NCBI RefSeq assembly: GCF_000158815.1
Contig: NZ_GG657738.1
Location: 3,052,586-3,086,515, forward strand
Direction of reading: 5' to 3'
Origin: Micromonospora sp. ATCC 39149
Lineage (GTDB): Bacteria > Actinomycetota > Actinomycetes > Mycobacteriales > Micromonosporaceae
DNA: 33,930 nt
A program made the position numbers and the translations under genes. The notes under the pieces are model-generated. The model was given only the letters and a program-made list of their open reading frames with translations, made no database searches and was not told where the DNA came from. Positions 7,767-15,317 of this stretch are shown piece after piece (the first letter of the stretch is position 1; each line of letters starts with the position of its first letter).

Positions 7767-10220
7767 GTGACCTGGATGCGGAAACGTGACCACAATGTGC
7801 TGACCAACGCCGCATCGCTGCTCGTCTGTGGCCTGTTGGCCGGCGTGGTGGTCGCGGCGGCGGCCTTTCCCGCAGTGGCGATGTCCGGGCTGGCCGCCAA
7901 GGCCGGCGCTGAGACCTTCGGGGCGCTGCCCAAGGAGCTGACGGTGGGCCAGGCGCCCCAGATCAGCTACCTGCTCGCCTCCGACGGCAAGACACCGCTG
8001 GCGACCATGTACGACGAGAACCGGCGCGACGTCAAGCTCGCGGACATCTCGCCGTACATGCAGAAGGCGATCATCGCGGCCGAGGACCACGACTTCTACA
8101 AGCACAACGGTGTCGACCTCAACGGTGTCGCCCGGGCGTTCGTCAACAACCAGTCCGGCGCGAACTCCCAGCAGGGCGCGTCGACCCTGACGATGCAGTA
8201 CGTCCGGCTGGCCATCGCGTACTCGGCCACCCATCCGGCCGACGTGGTAGCCGCGACCGAGGACACCAGCAGGCGCAAGATGCGCGAGATGCGGCTGGCC
8301 CTCCAGGTCGACAAGGAGTTCTCCAAGGACGACATCCTCACCCGCTACCTGAACCTCGCCTCCTTCGGCAACGGCGCATACGGGATCTACGCCGCCAGCC
8401 AGGTCTACTTCGGCAAGCCGCCGAACAAGCTCAAGATCGAGGAAGCGGCCATGCTCGCCGGCATGGTGAAGGCCCCGACCACGAACGACCCGACCACCAA
8501 GACCGGGTACCCGCTGGCCCTGGACCGGCGCAACTACGTCATCGACAACATGATCAAGATCGGTGCCATCACCAAGGAGGAGGGCGAGGCGGCCAAGGCC
8601 ACCAAGATGGTGGTCAAGGACAAGACCACCCCGAACGGCTGCGTCGCCACCAACAAGAAGGAGTGGGGCTTCTTCTGCGACTACTTCTACCGCTGGTGGA
8701 TGCAGCAGGAGACCTTCGGCTCGACCTCGTACGACCGGGAGCGGCGGCTCAAGAGCGGCGGCTACACCATCGTCACCAGCCTCGACGCGCAGGCGCAGAA
8801 CGCCGCCGACAAGGCTGTCCGGAAGAACCTGGGCGTCAACAGCAAGGCGGCCCGGATGGTCGCGGTCGTCGAGCCCGGCACCGGCCGGGTCCGCGCGCTC
8901 TCGGTGAACCGGAACTTCAAGATCGACGACCCGAGGAAACCACAGAACAAGCTCAGCACCGACCCGCGCAAGCGCAGCAAGGGCATCCGGGGCAACTACC
9001 CCAACACGGTGAACCCACTGCTCACCGGCGGCGGCGACATCAAGGGATACCAGGCCGGCTCGACCTTCAAGATCTTCACGATCGTGGCCGCCCTGGAGAA
9101 GGGCATCCCGCTCCGCTACACGATCAACTCGCCGAAGCAGTTCAAGTCGGAATACATCATCGACAGCAGCAGCCCCGCCGCCTGCCCGGGCACCCACTTC
9201 TACTGCCCGACCAACTCGGTGGAGTCGATGGCCGGCGTGCACAACATGTGGAGCGCGTTCGGCCGCTCGGTGAACACCTTCTTCGTCCCGCTCCAGCAGC
9301 AGGTCGGCTCGGAGAACGTGGTCAAGGCGGCGCAGAAGCTGGGCATCCAGTTCCGCTCGACCGAGGACGCGAACTTCGCCAACAACAAGGAGGCGGCGCA
9401 CCAGTGGGGTGCGTTCACCCTCGGCGTGTCGGCCACCACCCCGCTGGACCTGGCCAACGCGTACGCCACCCTCGCCGCCGACGGCAAGTACTGCGAGCCG
9501 ATCCCGGTGCAGGAGATCAAGGGCCCGGACGGTAAGAAACTGGACATCGCCAACCCGCGCTGCGAGCAGCGGATCAGCACCGACGTCGCCCGCGCGGCCG
9601 TGGACGCGGCCCGCTGCCCGGTCGGCGACCGGTCGGCCACCACCCGCTGCACCGGCGCCACCGCCGGCAATGTTCGGCGGATCGTCGGCAAGCCGGTGGC
9701 CGGCAAGTCCGGCACCACCGACTCGGAGAAGACCTCCTCGCTGGTCGCGATGACCAAGCAGTACTCGGTCGCCGGCATCATGGCCGACCCGGACTGGCCG
9801 CAGACCAACCAGCAGATGGGCCACGACACCCCGACGGGCATCAACCCTCCGGTGTACGAAACGCTGCGCGACGCCATGAAGGGCAAGAAGGGCATCGAGT
9901 TCACCCCGCCCAGCGGCAAGATCATGGAGGGTGACCAGCGCTCGATCCCCGACGTGAAGTGCATGGACGTCGAGACCGCGAAGGACCGGCTCCGGGGCGC
10001 GGGCTTCGACCCGGTGGTCTCCTCGGCCCGGATCCCGTCGAGCTGCGCGGCCGGCAAGGTCGCCAGCACCAGCCCGAACGGGCGCACCATCAAGGGCGGC
10101 GTGGTGGTCATCGAGGTCAGCAGCGGCAGCGGCACCCCGGCCGGCCCGCCGGGCAACGGCGCCGGGCCCGGCCCGGGCAACCTACCCGGTCCCGGCCGAC
10201 CACCGGGCCGCAACGGCTGA
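7767..10220 (+). CDS. ponA2: Bifunctional class A penicillin-binding protein with PASTA domain (PonA2 type)
   Basis: 817 residues. One signal-anchor helix lies at about 14-36. The GT51 glycosyltransferase domain follows, with AAEDHDFYKHNGVD holding the catalytic Glu, then GASTLTMQYVR and the conserved NLASFGNGAYGIYAA. The transpeptidase has the three active-site motifs: STFK (nucleophile Ser, in AGSTFKIF), SVN (in GRSVNTFF) and KSGTT (in AGKSGTTDS). A PASTA domain follows (IPDVKCMDVETAKDRL to VVVIEVS), then a Gly/Pro tail. It polymerises and cross-links peptidoglycan outside the membrane. Divergent wblA and the downstream phosphoesterase match the whiB4-ponA2-Rv3683 order. A strong hairpin terminator follows. 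Confidence 0.96.
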   Translation: MTWMRKRDHNVLTNAASLLVCGLLAGVVVAAAAFPAVAMSGLAAKAGAETFGALPKELTVGQAPQISYLLASDGKTPLATMYDENRRDVKLADISPYMQKAIIAAEDHDFYKHNGVDLNGVARAFVNNQSGANSQQGASTLTMQYVRLAIAYSATHPADVVAATEDTSRRKMREMRLALQVDKEFSKDDILTRYLNLASFGNGAYGIYAASQVYFGKPPNKLKIEEAAMLAGMVKAPTTNDPTTKTGYPLALDRRNYVIDNMIKIGAITKEEGEAAKATKMVVKDKTTPNGCVATNKKEWGFFCDYFYRWWMQQETFGSTSYDRERRLKSGGYTIVTSLDAQAQNAADKAVRKNLGVNSKAARMVAVVEPGTGRVRALSVNRNFKIDDPRKPQNKLSTDPRKRSKGIRGNYPNTVNPLLTGGGDIKGYQAGSTFKIFTIVAALEKGIPLRYTINSPKQFKSEYIIDSSSPAACPGTHFYCPTNSVESMAGVHNMWSAFGRSVNTFFVPLQQQVGSENVVKAAQKLGIQFRSTEDANFANNKEAAHQWGAFTLGVSATTPLDLANAYATLAADGKYCEPIPVQEIKGPDGKKLDIANPRCEQRISTDVARAAVDAARCPVGDRSATTRCTGATAGNVRRIVGKPVAGKSGTTDSEKTSSLVAMTKQYSVAGIMADPDWPQTNQQMGHDTPTGINPPVYETLRDAMKGKKGIEFTPPSGKIMEGDQRSIPDVKCMDVETAKDRLRGAGFDPVVSSARIPSSCAAGKVASTSPNGRTIKGGVVVIEVSSGSGTPAGPPGNGAGPGPGNLPGPGRPPGRNG

Positions 10221-10250
10221 CGGCCGCACCCGGCTCGGCGTGACGACGCG

Positions 10251-10285
10251 ACGGGCGGGCACCCCGACAGAGGGTGCCCGCCCGT
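10251..10285 (+). terminator. Terminator of the PBP gene
   Basis: Perfect 14-bp stem (ACGGGCGGGCACCC with its complement), 7-nt loop CGACAGA, then TTT. It starts 30 bases after the PBP stop and also lies beyond the end of the convergent yqeY gene, so it may serve both. Confidence 0.85.
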
Positions 10286-10339
10286 TTCGCGTGGTGCGGC
10301 GTGTCGGTGGGCGTACCCCCTCGGGGTCGCCCGGAGGGC

Positions 10340-10795
10340 TCAGAGGCCGAGCTGGCGGCGCACCTCGGCGGCCACCCGGCCTCCCTCGGCCCGGCCGGCC
10401 ACCGCAGCCTGGGCCGCCTTCATCGCCGGGCCCATCTGCGCCTTGCCGGTGAAGCCGCCAGCGGCGAGCGCCTCCGCGACCAGCTCGGCAAGCTCGTCGT
10501 CGGAGAGCTGCTTCGGCAGGTACCGCTCCAGCACGTCGCCCTCGGCGGTCTCCTTTGCGGACTGCTCGGCGCGTCCCGCGTCCGCGAAGGCGGTTGCGGC
10601 CTCGCGCCGCTTCTTCGCCTCCTTGGTCAACACCGCGAGCACCTCGTCGTCGGTGAGCTCGCGCTTGGCCTTGCCGGCGACCTCGGCCGTGCCGACGGCC
10701 GCCAGGGCCATCCGCAGGGTGGAGGTGGTCAGCTCGTCGCGCGCCTTCAGGGCAGCGCGCATGTCGGCGGTGAGGCGGTCCTTCAGCGTGCTCAT
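10340..10795 (-). CDS. GatB/YqeY domain protein
   Basis: 151-residue stand-alone YqeY protein. The fold is two helical bundles: MSTLKDRLTADMRAALKARD, the central EAKKRREAATAFADAGR, and the C-terminal GKAMGPAMK-like segment (TGKAQMGPAMKAAQ) typical of the tRNA-binding tail domain of GatB. Stand-alone members may influence tRNA-dependent amidation, but their role is not established. The ATG at 10795 lacks a Shine-Dalgarno; on the minus strand TAGTTT is 8 bases upstream, overlapping the -10 of the divergent phosphoesterase gene. Confidence 0.93.
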   Translation of the reverse strand: MSTLKDRLTADMRAALKARDELTTSTLRMALAAVGTAEVAGKAKRELTDDEVLAVLTKEAKKRREAATAFADAGRAEQSAKETAEGDVLERYLPKQLSDDELAELVAEALAAGGFTGKAQMGPAMKAAQAAVAGRAEGGRVAAEVRRQLGL

Positions 10796-10803
10796 GGACG
10801 GTG

Positions 10804-10813
10804 AAACTACCCT
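10804..10813. promoter_or_regulatory. Overlapping divergent -10 hexamers
   Basis: Plus strand TACCCT at 10808-10813 lies 7 bases before the ATG of the phosphoesterase. Minus strand TAGTTT (10804-10809) lies 8 bases before the ATG of yqeY. They share two base pairs. Both genes lack a Shine-Dalgarno and are only 25 bases apart. Confidence 0.5.
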
Positions 10814-10820
10814 GAACGGC

Positions 10821-11714
10821 ATGCGAAAGCGCACACTATTCCGACTCGGCGCGGGCACCATCGCGGCCGGAGCGGTCACCCTGGCATACGCGTCACTCGT
10901 CGAGCGCAACATGTTCACCCTGCGCCGGTTCGACGTGCCGGTGCTGCCGGCCGACACCGAGCCGCTGCGCGTGCTGCACCTGTCGGACCTGCACATGATG
11001 CCGGAGCAGCGACGCAAGCAGGACTGGGTGGCGTCGCTCGCGGCGCTCGACCCGGACCTGGTCGTGGTCACCGGCGACAACATGGCCCACCCGGGCGCGG
11101 TGCCCGGCGTGCTGCGCGCCCTCCAGCCGCTGCTGAACTTCCCCGGGGCCTTCGTGTTCGGCTCCAACGACTACACCGGGCCGGTGCTGAAGAACCCGTT
11201 CAGCTACTTCCTGCCCGACCGGGAGTACACCGAGGGCGCCGAGCTGCCGTACGACGAGCTGCGCGACGTCTTCACCGGCGCGGGCTGGGCAAACCTGAAC
11301 AACGCCCGGACGACGCTCAAGGCGGGCGGACGGCTGGTCGAGCTGGTCGGTGTCGACGACCCGCACATCGCGCGCGACGACTACCCGGCCGTCGCCGGCC
11401 CCGTCTCCACCTCGGCGGAGCTGTCGATCGCGCTGTCCCACTCCCCCGAGCCGGCCGTGCTCGACGAGATGGCCGCCGACGGCTTCGGCCTGCTGCTGGC
11501 CGGCCACACCCACGGCGGGCAGGTCTGCGTGCCGGGCTACGGCGCGCTGGTGACCAACTGCGGGCTACCCCGATCGATGGCGAAGGGCCTGCACCGCTGG
11601 CCGGGCTCGGACTCCTGGCTGCACGTCTCGGCCGGCCTTGGCACCCACCCGACCGCGCCGGTCCGGTTCGCCTGCCGGCCCGAGGCGAGCATCCTCACCC
11701 TGATCCCGCGCTGA
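10821..11714 (+). CDS. YkuE-like membrane-anchored metallophosphoesterase (Rv3683 type)
   Basis: 297 residues. An N-terminal helix at about 9-26 should tether it or act as an uncleaved signal. Calcineurin-type metal motifs follow in order: Asp56-x-His58 (LSDLHM), VTGDN, GSND (in place of the usual GNHE), LSHSP and AGHTHGG. This order matches the YkuE/Rv3683 group of binuclear phosphoesterases; the GSND variant keeps Asn but replaces the following His with Asp. Substrate is unknown. The mycobacterial counterpart also lies directly after ponA2. The ATG follows TACCCT by 7 bases, so a leaderless mRNA is likely. Any upstream extension would overlap the divergent yqeY promoter. Confidence 0.92.
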   Translation: MRKRTLFRLGAGTIAAGAVTLAYASLVERNMFTLRRFDVPVLPADTEPLRVLHLSDLHMMPEQRRKQDWVASLAALDPDLVVVTGDNMAHPGAVPGVLRALQPLLNFPGAFVFGSNDYTGPVLKNPFSYFLPDREYTEGAELPYDELRDVFTGAGWANLNNARTTLKAGGRLVELVGVDDPHIARDDYPAVAGPVSTSAELSIALSHSPEPAVLDEMAADGFGLLLAGHTHGGQVCVPGYGALVTNCGLPRSMAKGLHRWPGSDSWLHVSAGLGTHPTAPVRFACRPEASILTLIPR

Positions 11715-12032
11715 CGCTCGCCCCCCGGGCTTCGGGCTTCGGGCTTGGGGCCAGCCGGGGGCCGGGGGCCGGGGGCCGCCAATTGTGATGTACGCCGCCT
11801 ATGGAGCTGCCCCGTTCGTGCTACCGCCGCCCTGGCTCCTGGTACCGGTCGGGCCGCCCAAGGGCGGCTCGGACGGGCCGAGTGGGCGGCCTGGCTGGTC
11901 ACGGCCCTGCGGGTCGGAGTTGCCCCCGGGCCGGCGCAGGGGCTGCCGGCGGGGCCCTGCGCGGGTCGCGGGAGGGGTGGGGTACCGAGTTTGACCATCG
12001 GACCGGGTGGGCTACTATTTGTCGGCACGCCT
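11715..12032. other. Intergenic region with heptamer repeats and nested GC hairpins
   Basis: About 320 bases without a gene. It holds three exact copies of CGGGCTT (11726-11746), three exact copies of CGGGGGC (11756-11776), and nested GC stems at 11851-11892 (GGCCGCCC paired with GGGCGGCC around two smaller hairpins). The last could end transcription of the phosphoesterase. The right end carries the tRNA promoter. Confidence 0.55.
11991..12018 (+). promoter_or_regulatory. Promoter of the tRNA-Pro gene
   Basis: TTGACC (-35) and TACTAT (-10) separated by 16 bases; the -10 ends 14 bases before the mature tRNA 5' end. Among the promoters in this window it is the closest to the vegetative sigma consensus. 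Confidence 0.75.
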
Positions 12033-12109
<77 letters not shown>

Positions 12110-12113
12110 GGTG

Positions 12114-12146
12114 AGAGGGCACATCCAGTCGATGGATGTGCCCTCT
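12114..12146 (+). terminator. Terminator after tRNA-Pro
   Basis: Perfect 14-bp stem AGAGGGCACATCCA with its complement, 5-nt loop GTCGA, followed by GGTCTTT. It starts 5 bases past the CCA end. Confidence 0.85.
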
Positions 12147-12174
12147 GGTCTTTCCTGGGCGACTAACTGAGTGA

Positions 12175-12545
12175 CTACCGGTCCGGAGCCATCGCGAAGA
12201 TGCGGTCCATGACCGCCGCGCCCTGGAGCAGCACCGGCCGGAGCTGATGTCGGTAGACCAGCTCCGTGACGGTGGTTCCAGAGCGCCCGCACAGGTCAAC
12301 GGTGTCTTCAGACCCATCCCACTGTCGGGAAGCAGCGATACGAAGCTGGGCCGTAGTTCGCACGGCGTCCAGGCAGCCGGATCGAGGCCAGCCAGGGTGA
12401 CAACTCGGCGGAAGGCCCGGCGGACGTTGGCCGCGTCGAGGGCAGTGCCGACAGTTGAGGCGAAGACCAGCTCAAGCGGATGCCAGTCCTTGCCGGCACT
12501 TGGCCGATGACCGTGATGCTCCAGCCCATCCCAAGCGCTGGCAAG
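12175..12545 (-). pseudogene. Degenerate tyrosine-recombinase (integrase) C-terminus
   Basis: On the minus strand one frame reads GLEHHGHRPS...HPLELVFASTVGTALDAANVR, then AFRRVVTLAGLDP and WTPCELRPSFVSLLPDSGM. Then, across a frameshift near 12309-12318, another frame reads [20 protein letters not shown] followed by [18 protein letters not shown] and a stop at 12175. This is the catalytic end of a phage/ICE-type tyrosine integrase. The expected HELRHSF is CELRPSF, and the expected GHSG is GRSG, so catalytic His residues are lost; the Arg and the Tyr in VYRHQ remain. Upstream sequence in the frame is stopped by TGA. It lies 65 bases from the att copy in the tRNA, the usual place for an integrase gene. 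It is a dead remnant. Confidence 0.85.
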
Positions 12546-12684
12546 AGGTGTTCACCTCTGGCACGTGACCAGGCATCGGCAGTCCCGCTTCGACGTCCGG
12601 GAAACGGCCCGTCAACTGCGTGTGGGTTCACGGAGGACCGGACTGGCCCGTACCCATGGCAAGCACCGTGAGCTGGCCCGATGG

Positions 12685-12690
12685 TAGTTT
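12685..12690 (+). promoter_or_regulatory. Putative -10 of a leaderless promoter
   Basis: TAGTTT, seven bases (GCGCCGC), then GTG at 12698. No Shine-Dalgarno is present. Confidence 0.45.
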
Positions 12691-12697
12691 GCGCCGC

Positions 12698-13201
12698 GTG
12701 AAACTCTTCGCAGGTCTGGGGCATGTGGCGAGGTACGCGGCTGGGGCCGGACTGAGCTGGCTGGTCTTTCCTGTCGAAGCGGCGTTGATCTACGTTGTGC
12801 TGCTGGTTGCCTCGGGGCTGTTCGGCCTCGACCCGGGCGGTCCTCTGGCAGGCCCCACGGCGGTCCTGCTGGCTACTGTGCTGGGCACCGCTGTCACAGC
12901 TCTGGTAACCCTTCCGGCCGTTCTCTTCGGCGATCTGGTTGCCCGTAGGACTCGTTCGGCCGCAGCGCCGGTCACTGCCGTCATCGGCGGGATGGTGCTG
13001 CTGGCTGCATACGTGTGGGGTTGGGGGATCGCGGTCCAGTCGCCCCCCTCACAGACGGCCATCGTCTGGGGACTGGTAGTCGCCCTGTCGGTGCTCCCTT
13101 TACTGGCCTTCCTCGTCGTGACCCACTCGGCTGGAGCAGTAGTCGCCCTGATTACCGCTGCCGTAGCCCGCAGAGACGGCAAACCGAGGCTTCGCCGGTG
13201 A
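12698..13201 (+). CDS. Four-helix membrane protein of unknown function (island cargo)
   Basis: 167 residues with about four hydrophobic segments: roughly 20-42 (WLVFPVEAALIYVVLLV), 52-76, 92-112 and 119-152, ending in a basic tail (RRDGKPRLRR). I do not recognise the family. The GTG start fits the leaderless -10 upstream. It is the only intact gene between the two att copies, and its codon use is visibly less GC-biased than that of the neighbours (for example CTGGTAACC, GGTCTGGGG), consistent with arrival on the integrated element. It is inner-membrane by inference; no motif suggests transport or catalysis. Confidence 0.65.
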   Translation: MKLFAGLGHVARYAAGAGLSWLVFPVEAALIYVVLLVASGLFGLDPGGPLAGPTAVLLATVLGTAVTALVTLPAVLFGDLVARRTRSAAAPVTAVIGGMVLLAAYVWGWGIAVQSPPSQTAIVWGLVVALSVLPLLAFLVVTHSAGAVVALITAAVARRDGKPRLRR

Positions 13202-13230
13202 GATCGGCTCTGCCACTTCAACCGGTTGCC

Positions 13231-13257
13231 CGGTTCGAATCCGGCCACTCCGACCAG
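13231..13257 (+). repeat. att site copy (right), duplicate of tRNA-Pro 3' end
   Basis: CGGTTCGAATCCGGCCAC followed by TCCGACCAG; 26 of 27 bases match the tRNA copy at 12084-12110. No tRNA 5' half or anticodon arm precedes it, so it is not a second tRNA gene. It marks the right end of a 1.15 kb integrated relic. Confidence 0.85.
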
Positions 13258-13270
13258 AGGTAAGAGCAGA

Positions 13271-13299
13271 ATCAAGGCCCCTCCACGGAGGGGCTTGAT
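13271..13299. terminator. Hairpin between convergent genes
   Basis: ATCAAGGCCCCTCC pairs with GGAGGGGCTTGAT (13 pairs, one bulged G) around a very short loop. It lies between the island membrane-protein gene and the convergent HNH nuclease gene and could stop transcription from both sides. Confidence 0.65.
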
Positions 13300-13302
13300 G
13301 GT

Positions 13303-13962
13303 TCAGTACGCGTACGTCACCGATATAGTGACGTTGGGGCAGGAGTTCGCCCAGCTCGTCAGGGCGTTCTTCTCGGCCGTGTCGACGGTGAGCCGCCAGC
13401 GGGTCTTGGTGGCCACCCACTCGTTCACGTAACGGCAGCGGGCGGAGCTGTACGACGGCATCCAGGTGGCGGGGTCCTGGTCGCCCTTGGACTGGTTGAC
13501 GTTGTCGGTCACCGCCACCAGCGGGCGGGAGTCACCCAGGTCGTTCGCGTACGCCTGGCGGCGGCTGGTGGACCAGTTGCGGGCGCCAGAGTCCCACGCC
13601 TCGGCGAGCGGCACCATGTGGTCGATGTCGACGTCGCCGGTGGCCGTCCAGTAGGCGTTGTCGTAGTAGGAGTACCAGCGCCCGCCGGAGAGCGTGCACG
13701 TGCCGCTGATTGTCGGCGCGGCGACCGCCTCGGCGAGCAGCACCTCGTTGCGGGTGTCGCAGCCGTCGCCGTCGGCGTCGATCCAGTGCGGGAAGAGGTC
13801 CCGGCTGTAGCCGGTGCGGATCTCGGTGGCCACCGGCAGGGCCGCGACCGCGGTCTGTAGGGGCGCGGAGTAGCTGACGGCCCAGGCGGGGTGGGCCAGG
13901 CCAACGGTGGCGGCGAGGGTGGCGGTGAGGGTCGTCGCGGCCACGCGCAGCGTACGGTTCAT
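13303..13962 (-). CDS. Secreted HNH nuclease family protein (DUF1524/GmrSD C-terminal type)
   Basis: 219 residues. A Sec signal peptide ends at about AWA|VSY (residue 28). The mature part has an acidic DADGDGCDTRNEVLL loop (62-76) that may bind a metal, then the HNH core DIDHMVPLAEAW with Asp114-His115, YANDL (138-142), and NVNQSKGDQDP (154-164) supplying the downstream Asn and Lys. Two pairs of Cys could form disulphides. It is most likely a secreted DNase. Substrate and targets (nutrient scavenging, competition) are not shown by sequence. The ATG at 13962 has GGAG six bases upstream; an earlier ATG would extend beyond the signal peptide. A paralogue is encoded at 24870-25526. Confidence 0.88.
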   Translation of the reverse strand: MNRTLRVAATTLTATLAATVGLAHPAWAVSYSAPLQTAVAALPVATEIRTGYSRDLFPHWIDADGDGCDTRNEVLLAEAVAAPTISGTCTLSGGRWYSYYDNAYWTATGDVDIDHMVPLAEAWDSGARNWSTSRRQAYANDLGDSRPLVAVTDNVNQSKGDQDPATWMPSYSSARCRYVNEWVATKTRWRLTVDTAEKNALTSWANSCPNVTISVTYAY

Positions 13963-14064
13963 GGTGCTCCGTCCGGGTAGGCGGAAAGCATCGTCTCTCA
14001 TACATATAGACAGAGGCGACATTCCCGCAACCAGAACCCGCAGGTGAACGCTTCGCGAACCCTC

Positions 14065-14580
14065 TCAGTCGTTGAGCTCGGTGCGCCGGATCTCGGCGAA
14101 CGCGGCGGTCAGCAGGCCGTCGAGCGGCCGGTCCGTCCCGCTCACCGGCTGGCCTTTCGCGCTCATCGGCTGGCCCGTCGCGGCCAGCAGGTCGGCGAGG
14201 AGCAGCGGCGCGTGTCGGGCCAGCGTGGCCGGGTCGGGCGGGGTGGCGTCGTCGCTCGGGTCGTACACGCCGAGCGCGCCGGCGAGCAGCACCAGCACCA
14301 GGTGCGGGTCGACGTCCAGCTGCCAGCTCGCCGCGCCCCGCACGCACGACTCCAGCACCTGCCGGACGTCGTCGCCGTCCAGCCCGTCCGGGTGGGTCTC
14401 CTCCAGCAGCAGGCGGACCACCGCGCCGAGGACCAGACCGGACCGGTCCGTGGCGGCGAGCCGGTCGGCCGCCTCGTCGTACGCCTCCGGGTCCCGCGCG
14501 CGGGCGGCGGCCACGGCGTCGGTGGCCGCCCGGGCGATCTCGCGGGCCGGCGCGGGCAGGTGTCGCCAGGTCGTCGTCAT
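14065..14580 (-). CDS. Conserved hypothetical helical protein
   Basis: 171 residues, Ala/Leu/Asp-rich and predicted almost all helical, with no signal or membrane segment. Recognisable stretches are SGLVLGAVVRLLLEETHPDG, DVRQVLESCVRGAASW and HLVLVLLAGALGVYD. I do not recognise the family, though such short helical proteins are common in Micromonosporaceae (inference). ATG at 14580 follows GGGAG with short spacing. It is read in the same direction as the HNH gene, 102 bases upstream of that gene's start. Confidence 0.7.
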   Translation of the reverse strand: MTTTWRHLPAPAREIARAATDAVAAARARDPEAYDEAADRLAATDRSGLVLGAVVRLLLEETHPDGLDGDDVRQVLESCVRGAASWQLDVDPHLVLVLLAGALGVYDPSDDATPPDPATLARHAPLLLADLLAATGQPMSAKGQPVSGTDRPLDGLLTAAFAEIRRTELND

Positions 14581-14628
14581 CGCTCCCAGGATGGCAGACC
14601 CGCACGGCACCCGAGAGCTCCGGGCTTT

Positions 14629-14663
14629 GGCGGCCGGCTCCCCCCTCATGAGAGCCGGCCGCC
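14629..14663 (-). terminator. Hairpin downstream of the small secreted peptide gene
   Basis: Perfect 12-bp stem GGCGGCCGGCTC / GAGCCGGCCGCC with an 11-nt loop, no U-tract. It starts 35 bases past the stop of the secreted peptide gene and lies just upstream of the next gene. Confidence 0.7.
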
Positions 14664-14697
14664 TCGCCTCGCCGGCCGGACGGGCCGGGCCGTCCGG

Positions 14698-14871
14698 TCA
14701 GCAGTTGGTGTAGTTGCCGCCGCTCCCCCACGAGCAGGAGTAGACCTTCGAGATCTGGATCGCCGGGGTGGCGGCCTGCGCGGGCGCGGCCGGGGTGAGC
14801 GAACTACCGACGGCGACGGCGAGAGCCATGGCGATGCCGGTCAACCTCTTCTTCGACACGATCCCCCACAT
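14698..14871 (-). CDS. Small secreted peptide (57 aa precursor)
   Basis: Minus-strand frame starting MWGIVSKKRLTGIAMALAV and ending GNYTNC before TGA. The N-terminus is a good Sec signal peptide: basic SKKR, hydrophobic core IAMALAVAVGSSL, cleavage after APAQA-A. The mature product would be only about 24 residues, starting near ATPAIQIS, with two Cys (YSCSW and the terminal NC) that could form one disulphide. The mature start resembles the first strand of secreted lamin-tail-domain proteins (ATPAIQISKVYY...), so this may be a truncated or peptide-sized relative. A GTG at codon 5 is an equally possible start. It is too short for most gene finders. Function unknown. Confidence 0.6.
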   Translation of the reverse strand: MWGIVSKKRLTGIAMALAVAVGSSLTPAAPAQAATPAIQISKVYSCSWGSGGNYTNC

Positions 14872-15317
14872 GCTGACGGCCGACCCTCAAGGAGTGCCGG
14901 CGCGGAACGTGAGCAGAGGCTATCGGCACGGCCCGACCATTGTGGACGGTTGCGCGCCCGGTTCGGCAAGTACACCCGCAGGGCCCGCCGATCACGGCCG
15001 AACGGTGACGCAGCGCAACGCGAACGGCCGCGCCGGCCGGCGCGAACGGCGGCAGGGCGCGACGCGAACGGCGCTGCCCGGCGACGCGAACGGCGGCGGC
15101 GGCCGACACACCGGCGGGCTCCGGTCACCTGGCGAGCGTGGCCGCCACCAACGACTCGGCAGTCCCGGCATCCGGGGTACGTCCGCAGTCGCCCGGTGGC
15201 CGGCCCCCGGCCGAGGTACCAGCCGAGCCGATCGGCGTGCGTGTGCGAGCCTTACACGACGTACCAGAGCGGCTCGCTCACAGCCGGCATCACGGCGGCT
15301 CGTGCCCTCCGGCCGGG
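14872..15317. other. Gene-free region carrying a 22-bp tandem array
   Basis: About 445 bases with no convincing gene on either strand, although long random frames exist because of the GC content. The left part should hold the promoter of the secreted peptide gene. The middle holds the 22-bp repeats at 14998-15107. In the right part, + frame CEPYTTYQSGSLTAG looks slightly protein-like but has no supported start, so I do not call it. Confidence 0.5.
14998..15107. repeat. Five-copy 22-bp degenerate tandem repeat
   Basis: Units start at 14998, 15020, 15042, 15064 and 15086, exactly 22 bases apart. Each begins (C/G)CGAACGG; four share the exact 9-mer GCGAACGGC. The second half of each unit is variable but G/C-rich, often ending GCGAC. 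Because 22 is not a multiple of three, a coding origin is unlikely. The array lies 127-236 bases upstream of the secreted peptide start. Confidence 0.8.

Noticed and set aside
13200..13260. A second tRNA gene at the right att copy
   Set aside because: Only the T arm and acceptor 3' strand are present; no D arm, anticodon arm or acceptor 5' strand can be drawn upstream.
14998..15107. CRISPR array
   Set aside because: Units are directly adjacent, 22 bases long and degenerate in the second half; there are no spacers of regular length and no cas genes in the window.
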